A stretch of DNA of 64,000 nt from CAVPCZ01 sp963779225. GTDB lineage: Bacteria > Bacteroidota > Ignavibacteria > UBA10030 > UBA6906. The notes beneath the pieces are model-generated. The model was given only the letters and a program-made list of their open reading frames with translations, made no database searches and had not been told where the DNA came from. Below, piece after piece: positions 59,383 through 64,000 of this stretch. The stretch is from assembly GCA_963779225.1 (NCBI GenBank), contig CAVZWW010000003.1:310001-374000 (forward strand), read 5' to 3'. The stretch's first letter is position 1; every line of letters starts with the position of its first letter. Made by a program: the position numbers and the translations under genes.

Positions 59383-59394
59383 TGCGGCACCCGG

Positions 59395-61512
59395 TTATGG
59401 TTGTTGTGCAGCCTTGATGTCCGTGCCCAGACGCTGCAAGTAGGCAATCAGGGCGATGATCTCTTTCTGCGGTTCCACGGGAGCCCCGGCCTTTTGGAGC
59501 TCGGCCGCAATTTGTTCCGCCTGCATGCGGAGTTCCTCACCCGCGCGCTGCTCGTACCCCACCGGATACGGAACACCGATGCTGCGCAAAGCGGAAATCT
59601 TTGCTGCGGTGTTTTCCGTTTCCAGATCGCTGGTGAGCAGCCAGGGATATGGCGGCATGAGGGATCCCGGAGACATCGATGTTGGCTCGTTCATGTGCAG
59701 GTAATGCCACAGATGGGGGAACTTCCCTCCGACCCGATGGAGGTCCGGACCCGTGCGTTTACTGCCCCACAGGAAGGGATGATCATAGACGTACTCTCCC
59801 GCTTTCGAGTACTCCCCGTACCGTTCGGTTTCCGAGCGGAAGGGGCGTACCATTTGCGAATGGCAGGTATTGCATCCTTCACGTATGTAAATATCCCTTC
59901 CGTGCACCTCCAGCGGAGTGTATGGCTTCACGCTTGTTATTGTCGGGATGTTCGACTTCACGATGTAGGTGGGGATGATTTCAATCAGCCCTCCGATAAG
60001 GATTACGATCAGCGCAAGGACGGCGAACTTAACGGGGCGTTTTTCGATCCATTTATGACGGTTCTCTTTGTGGTGTGGATCATCCCGCATCAGCGCGGGC
60101 GCCTGCTGCGGTTCCTCCGGAACGAACACCCCCTGACCCGCGGTCTTGAACAGATTATAGGCCATCAGGACGACACCGGCCAGGTACAGCGCTCCTCCCA
60201 CGGCGCGCACGATGAACAGCGGAGAGATGCGCAACACGGTTTCCAGAAAGTTCGGATACTGAAGCGTCCCATTTGCGGCAAACTGCTTCCAGAGGAGCGA
60301 CTGGGTGAGGCCGGAAGCATACATGGAAACGACATAGAAGACGATTCCCAGCGTTGCAATCCAGAAGTGGAGGTTTGCCAGCCGTGCCGAATAAAGTTTT
60401 GTGCCCCACATCCGGGGAATGAGCCAGTAGAGGATTCCGAAGGTGAGAAAACCATTCCAGCCGAGCGCCCCCACGTGGACATGTGCGATAATCCAGTCGG
60501 TGTAGTGCGCAATGGCATTCACGTTTTTCAATGAGAGCATCGGGCCTTCGAACGTTGCCATCCCGTATGCGGTGACCGCCACGACCATGAATTTGAGAAC
60601 CGCATCCTCGCGCACCTTGTCCCATGCCCCCCGCACGGTCAGGAGGCCGTTGATCATGCCTCCCCAGGAGGGTGCCAGCAGCATGATGGAGAAGACCGTG
60701 CCCAGCGACTGGGCCCAGTCGGGCAGGGCTGTGTAGAGGAGATGATGCGGTCCCGCCCAGATATAGAGAAAGATCAGTGACCAGAAGTGGACAATCGACA
60801 GGCGGTACGAGTAGACCGGCCGGTTTGCGGCTTTCGGGAGAAAGTAGTACATCAGCCCCAGGTACGGTGTGGTCAGGAAGAAAGCAACGGCATTATGACC
60901 ATACCACCATTGCACCAGGGCATCCTGCACACCCGCGTACAGGGGATAGCTCTTGAGGAAGGAAACGGGAACTTCGAAGGAGTTCACAATGTGCAGAACG
61001 GCGACCGTCACAACCGTGGCGATGTAGAACCAGATCGCCACGTACATATGCCGTTCCCGCCGTTTGATGATTGTGCCGAACATGTTGATGATAAACGTCA
61101 CCCATACCAGCGTAATGGCGATGTCAATCGGCCATTCAAGCTCAGCGTATTCCTTGCTGGTGGTGAAGCCGAGGAGCAGCGTGACCGCTGCGGCAACGAT
61201 GATACCCTGCCATCCCCAAAAATGGATCTTGCTGAGCACGTCGCTGAACATTCGCGCCTTACACAGCCGCTGGAGGGAATAGTAGACTCCCATGAAGATC
61301 GCGTTGCCCACGAAGGCAAAGATCACCGCGTTCGTGTGGAGAGGGCGGATCCGCCCGAATGTCGTGTAGGGCAGGCCGAAATTTGCCGCAGGATGAATCA
61401 GGTCTATGGCCACCAGCAATCCCACAAGCATCCCGACGAACCCCCAGACGACCGTGGCTATCGCGAAGTTCTTGACGATCCTGTTGTCATAGGAAAACGT
61501 CTGTAGCTCCAT
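59395..61512 (-). CDS. ccoNO: Fused cbb3-type cytochrome c oxidase subunits I and II (CcoN-CcoO)
   Basis: A 705-residue fusion. CcoN spans about 1-465 with twelve or so helices and the haem/copper ligands: H59 (RPLHTNAVIF), H206 (WWYGHNAVAF), H256 and H257 (AGPHHLLY), H344 and H346 (AHVHVG). A linker (about 466-495) leads to CcoO: one helix (495-515) and a haem c domain with CNTCH (C547-H551) and axial Met in SLMPPYPW. The pair reduces oxygen to water with very high affinity and pumps protons. Start at the ATG at 61512, with GAGGT close upstream; a longer frame enters the ccoS gene. Confidence 0.95.
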   Translation of the reverse strand: MELQTFSYDNRIVKNFAIATVVWGFVGMLVGLLVAIDLIHPAANFGLPYTTFGRIRPLHTNAVIFAFVGNAIFMGVYYSLQRLCKARMFSDVLSKIHFWGWQGIIVAAAVTLLLGFTTSKEYAELEWPIDIAITLVWVTFIINMFGTIIKRRERHMYVAIWFYIATVVTVAVLHIVNSFEVPVSFLKSYPLYAGVQDALVQWWYGHNAVAFFLTTPYLGLMYYFLPKAANRPVYSYRLSIVHFWSLIFLYIWAGPHHLLYTALPDWAQSLGTVFSIMLLAPSWGGMINGLLTVRGAWDKVREDAVLKFMVVAVTAYGMATFEGPMLSLKNVNAIAHYTDWIIAHVHVGALGWNGFLTFGILYWLIPRMWGTKLYSARLANLHFWIATLGIVFYVVSMYASGLTQSLLWKQFAANGTLQYPNFLETVLRISPLFIVRAVGGALYLAGVVLMAYNLFKTAGQGVFVPEEPQQAPALMRDDPHHKENRHKWIEKRPVKFAVLALIVILIGGLIEIIPTYIVKSNIPTITSVKPYTPLEVHGRDIYIREGCNTCHSQMVRPFRSETERYGEYSKAGEYVYDHPFLWGSKRTGPDLHRVGGKFPHLWHYLHMNEPTSMSPGSLMPPYPWLLTSDLETENTAAKISALRSIGVPYPVGYEQRAGEELRMQAEQIAAELQKAGAPVEPQKEIIALIAYLQRLGTDIKAAQQP

Positions 61513-61523
61513 GGTACCTCGTG

Positions 61524-61700
61524 TTATGAAGTTGGTGATGAGGAATCGTGAGAATCGCGCCGTTTGTTGTCGAAGAGAATCCGGAGCGACGGCGTATGGT
61601 TGTCCTTGTACTGGCCGGAACGGACCGCCCAGAGAAAGGCCACCAGGAAACACGCTGCCAGCAGCATGCTGAACCCGAGCAGAACCACAATCACGCTCAT
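61524..61700 (-). CDS. ccoS: CcoS-like cbb3 oxidase maturation protein (58 residues)
   Basis: A short gene of 58 codons read from the sequence itself: MSVIVVLLGFSMLLAACFLV, then AFLWAVRSGQYKDNHTPSLR and a polar ILFDNKRRDSHDSSSPTS tail. The single helix followed by AFLWAVRSGQYKD is the CcoS signature (FLWxxxxGQF/YxD). CcoS is needed for cofactor insertion into cbb3. Its ATG overlaps the ccoI stop (ATGA, 61697-61700) and it ends 11 bases before the ccoNO start. A different, longer frame at 61487-61690 on the same strand is not the gene. Confidence 0.93.
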   Translation of the reverse strand: MSVIVVLLGFSMLLAACFLVAFLWAVRSGQYKDNHTPSLRILFDNKRRDSHDSSSPTS

Positions 61701-64000
61701 GAGAGCAACCCCCGCCGCCGGGCGATCATTTGTATGACCAGTGTGGTGAATGCAACGACCGTGACCGAACTGACGGGCATCAGAATCGCCGCAACGACCG
61801 GGGACAATGCGCCACGAACCGCGAACGAGAGGCCGATGGCATTATACAGCACAGAAATTGCAAAGCTCCAGAGTACCACCTGTTTGCCCGCCCTGGCCAG
61901 CCCGATGAATGTGTCCATCCGGGTAAGAGATGACCCTTCCAGAATCGCGTCGCATGCCGGCGAAAACGCCGCAATGTTTTCGGTCACCGCAACACCGACG
62001 TCCGCCTGCTGGAGTGCACCGGCGTCATTGAGGCCGTCGCCCACCATCATCGTCGTTGCACCGCGTTGCTGGCAGCCTGCCACGAAGGCCATCTTGTCTG
62101 CAGGTGTCTGGTCGAAATACAGGGGAAGTTGCGGTCCAAACCGGCGTTCGAGCTGTGGCCGTTCCCAGCCGGTGTCGCCGGAAAGCAGGACGACATCGTG
62201 CCGGGTTTGCAGGCGTGTCACCAGGGATTCGATCCCGTCCCGGTATGCGCCGGCAAGTGCAAAATAACCACGGGGTTCAGGACCGAACCGGACATAGACG
62301 CGTGCTTCGGTGGTATCCACTCCTGATTCCACAGCAGGAGGGGTCTCCGAAGGCCCGCCGGCAAATGCGCGGGAACCGACCCGCAGGGGAAGACCCTCGA
62401 TTTCTCCTTCGATACCGGCGTTGGGGATTTCGCGATACCGCCGTACGGCACGGAGTGAGAGGGGCATGAGCGACTCATACAGTGTGCGGCTCAGCGGGTG
62501 GTGTGAATTCCGGACGAGCGAAGCCACCATTGCCTTCTCATTGTCCGTCAGCGGTGCACCCACAAAGCGGAGTGCCGAAGCGCCTGGCCTGGTCAGTGTG
62601 CCGGTCTTGTCCACGATGATCGTGGAGATGCCGGCAAGTGTTTCAACCACCGCGGTGTTTTTCAGGTAGAATTTGTTCCGTCCGAACACGCGGAGCGCCG
62701 TGCCGAAGGCAAAGGGTGTCGCCAGCGCGAGGGCACACGGACATGCAACAATCAGGACAGCGGTCACCGCATCAAACGCAATCGCCGGATTGCGTGGAAG
62801 CCAGAAGGCTGCAGTGCACGCGGCGACGATCAGCACTCCGCCCGAGAAATACTTGCTGACGGCATTGGCAAGCGTGGTCAGTCCCCGTCTGGGTGTTCCG
62901 GTAAACGCTGTTTCGTTCCAGAGCCGTGTCAGATATCCCTGCGATACTTCGCTGACCACGTCCAGCTCGATGGCACCCCCCACCTGCCGGCCGCCGGCAT
63001 GGACCAGATCCCCTGCCACTTTCTGTACGGTGCGTGACTCTCCCGTCACGAAACTGTAATCAATCGCCGCATCTCCGCCGATCAGCACGGCATCCGCAGG
63101 CACGATTTCATTGTTCCGGATCACCATCCGGTCGCCCGGACGCAGATCCGATACCGGCGCCGTGCGTTCCGTTCCCTGGTATCTCGTGGTGACCGCGAGA
63201 GGAAAGTATGATGTGTAGCTTCGCTCGAAATTCAGGCTGTCATAGGTCTTGTTCTGGAACAGGCGTCCGAGCAGCAGAAAGAACACCAGTCCCGAAAGAG
63301 AATCGAGGAAACCCGGACCCGTCCCGCTCACGATGTCAGCCACGCTCCGGAGAAAGACAATCGCAATGCCGATGGCAATCGGCATGTCGATATTGAAGAT
63401 CCCTTTGCGGAGCCCGCCGGCGGCCGACTGGAAATATCCGGTGCTGCAATAAAAAACGACCGGCAGCGAGAGAATCAGATTCAGGTATGCAAAGACGTTG
63501 CGGAGCTGGGCGTCAACAGTGCCACCGGAAAGGTATTCCGGAAAACTGAGAATCATAATGTTCCCGAAGCAGAACCCCGCAATGCCTATTCTGTAGTAGA
63601 GGGAACGGTCGGGCGGAGGCGGCGCACTGCGGTCAACCGATTCAAGCGTGATCCGGGGTTCATATCCCAGCGTCGTAAGCAGTTCGACCACTTTCCGGAG
63701 CGATGTCTTTTTTTCGTCGAATCGGACGGCAATGCTCTTCTTCAGGAATTCCACGCGAGACATCAGGATGCCCGGGTCCATACGATAGAGATGTTCCAGG
63801 ATCCAGACGCAGGAGCTGCAATACATCTGTGGAATGAGGAAAGAAACCGCGCTCACATGGCCGTCGGAAAATTCCCGCAGACGCTCGACAACGCCTGGTT
63901 CATCGAGGTAGGCGAAACGGTTGTTGTCAACAGGCTGGATTACGGGTGCAGGGCAATTGCCGTTAGACCCGAGGATCTCATAGACCACGCGGCAGCCGTT
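61697..64000 (-). CDS. ccoI: CcoI/FixI-type copper P1B-ATPase, 5' end outside window
   Basis: The last 767 codons of a heavy-metal P-type ATPase. The frame is open to base 64000; the first visible residues are NGCR, then VVYEIL, which fit the conserved GCxxVYxxI segment after the N-terminal zinc-finger-like part, so a GTG at 63988 is not the start. Next come an HMA domain with CSSC, transmembrane helices, the copper motif CPCALALATP, DKTGTLT, SHHPLSRTL and MVGDGLNDAGAL. CcoI exports or delivers copper for cbb3 assembly. The stop overlaps the ccoS ATG. Confidence 0.96.
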   Translation of the reverse strand, partial: NGCRVVYEILGSNGNCPAPVIQPVDNNRFAYLDEPGVVERLREFSDGHVSAVSFLIPQMYCSSCVWILEHLYRMDPGILMSRVEFLKKSIAVRFDEKKTSLRKVVELLTTLGYEPRITLESVDRSAPPPPDRSLYYRIGIAGFCFGNIMILSFPEYLSGGTVDAQLRNVFAYLNLILSLPVVFYCSTGYFQSAAGGLRKGIFNIDMPIAIGIAIVFLRSVADIVSGTGPGFLDSLSGLVFFLLLGRLFQNKTYDSLNFERSYTSYFPLAVTTRYQGTERTAPVSDLRPGDRMVIRNNEIVPADAVLIGGDAAIDYSFVTGESRTVQKVAGDLVHAGGRQVGGAIELDVVSEVSQGYLTRLWNETAFTGTPRRGLTTLANAVSKYFSGGVLIVAACTAAFWLPRNPAIAFDAVTAVLIVACPCALALATPFAFGTALRVFGRNKFYLKNTAVVETLAGISTIIVDKTGTLTRPGASALRFVGAPLTDNEKAMVASLVRNSHHPLSRTLYESLMPLSLRAVRRYREIPNAGIEGEIEGLPLRVGSRAFAGGPSETPPAVESGVDTTEARVYVRFGPEPRGYFALAGAYRDGIESLVTRLQTRHDVVLLSGDTGWERPQLERRFGPQLPLYFDQTPADKMAFVAGCQQRGATTMMVGDGLNDAGALQQADVGVAVTENIAAFSPACDAILEGSSLTRMDTFIGLARAGKQVVLWSFAISVLYNAIGLSFAVRGALSPVVAAILMPVSSVTVVAFTTLVIQMIARRRGLLS

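Noticed and set aside
61487..61690. 67-codon minus-strand frame between ccoNO and ccoI
   Set aside because: Different frame from ccoS (61524-61700), which has the recognised sequence and ATGA coupling.
63986..63988. GTG as start of ccoI
   Set aside because: The open frame continues to the window edge and upstream residues match the family.
1..64000. CRISPR arrays, insertion sequences, integrase-att pairs
   Set aside because: No regularly spaced repeats, transposase or inverted-repeat-bounded segment seen. The Xer recombinase has chromosomal-type context.

Overview
The window reads as bacterial chromosome from the Bacteroidota/Chlorobiota/Ignavibacteriota side of the FCB group. Ignavibacteria or Kapabacteria is my best guess, by inference and not by comparison. 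The two leftmost proteins end in type IX secretion (T9SS) C-terminal sorting domains. The bases are GC-rich, genes are packed with many 4-base ATGA/GTGA overlaps, and the metabolic set mixes anaerobic enzymes (pyruvate:ferredoxin oxidoreductase, B12-dependent ribonucleotide reductase, ferrous iron uptake) with a high-affinity cbb3 oxidase. LptD shows a Gram-negative outer membrane. Unlike typical Bacteroidia, many genes have clear Shine-Dalgarno sequences, and several gaps hold TTGnnn-17-TAnnnT promoters. I see no rRNA, CRISPR array, insertion sequence, prophage or integron. No gene-free stretch exceeds about 240 bases.

Layout. 1-1.9 kb: the tail of a secreted T9SS protein and a secreted sugar dehydrogenase. 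1.9-6.9 kb (minus): an operon of C39-like protease, glycosyltransferase, WecE-type sugar aminotransferase, DUF1684 lipoprotein and PP2C phosphatase. 7.1-12.8 kb (minus): membrane metalloprotease-like protein, DinB-fold protein, MutS, and a homocysteine methyltransferase/MTHFR fusion. 12.9-14.8 kb (plus): oligoendopeptidase F. 14.8-20.7 kb (minus): CoA-binding protein, a duplicated periplasmic protein, a DHOD-like enzyme and NifJ. 20.9-24.1 kb (minus): an iron operon of a membrane-anchored DtxR/FeoA fusion and a FeoB split into GTPase and channel genes. 24.3-27.5 kb: class II RNR with its TSCPD part as a separate gene. 27.6-32.7 kb (minus): LolA-like protein, POT-like transporter, M24 peptidase and an ABC-2 exporter. 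32.7-37.9 kb (plus): a CNMP-GAF histidine kinase, then tRNA-Leu, tig, clpP and clpX.

38-50.8 kb (minus): LptD, RarA, a DivIC/FtsB-like protein, a HEAT protein, Ddl, a lipoprotein, LysA, a cysteine-desulfurase-like enzyme, a Xer recombinase and a 7TM-HD phosphodiesterase. These mostly serve the envelope, cell wall and division. 50.9-55.8 kb (plus): a membrane protein, a small conserved protein, HAD hydrolase, AcpS, histidine kinase, lipoprotein and MerR regulator. 55.8-64 kb (minus): a cbb3 oxidase cluster in the order ccoI-ccoS-ccoNO (fused)-ccoQ-ccoP-ccoG-fixH-SafE-like. The 58-codon ccoS is easily missed.

The strongest candidate for something under-described is the iron locus at 20.9-24.2 kb. 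There a predicted inner-membrane protein joins a DtxR-type DNA-binding and metal-sensing module to two FeoA-like SH3 domains. It is translationally coupled to separate FeoB GTPase and FeoB channel genes. Functions below are read from motifs and remembered family features; no database search was run.
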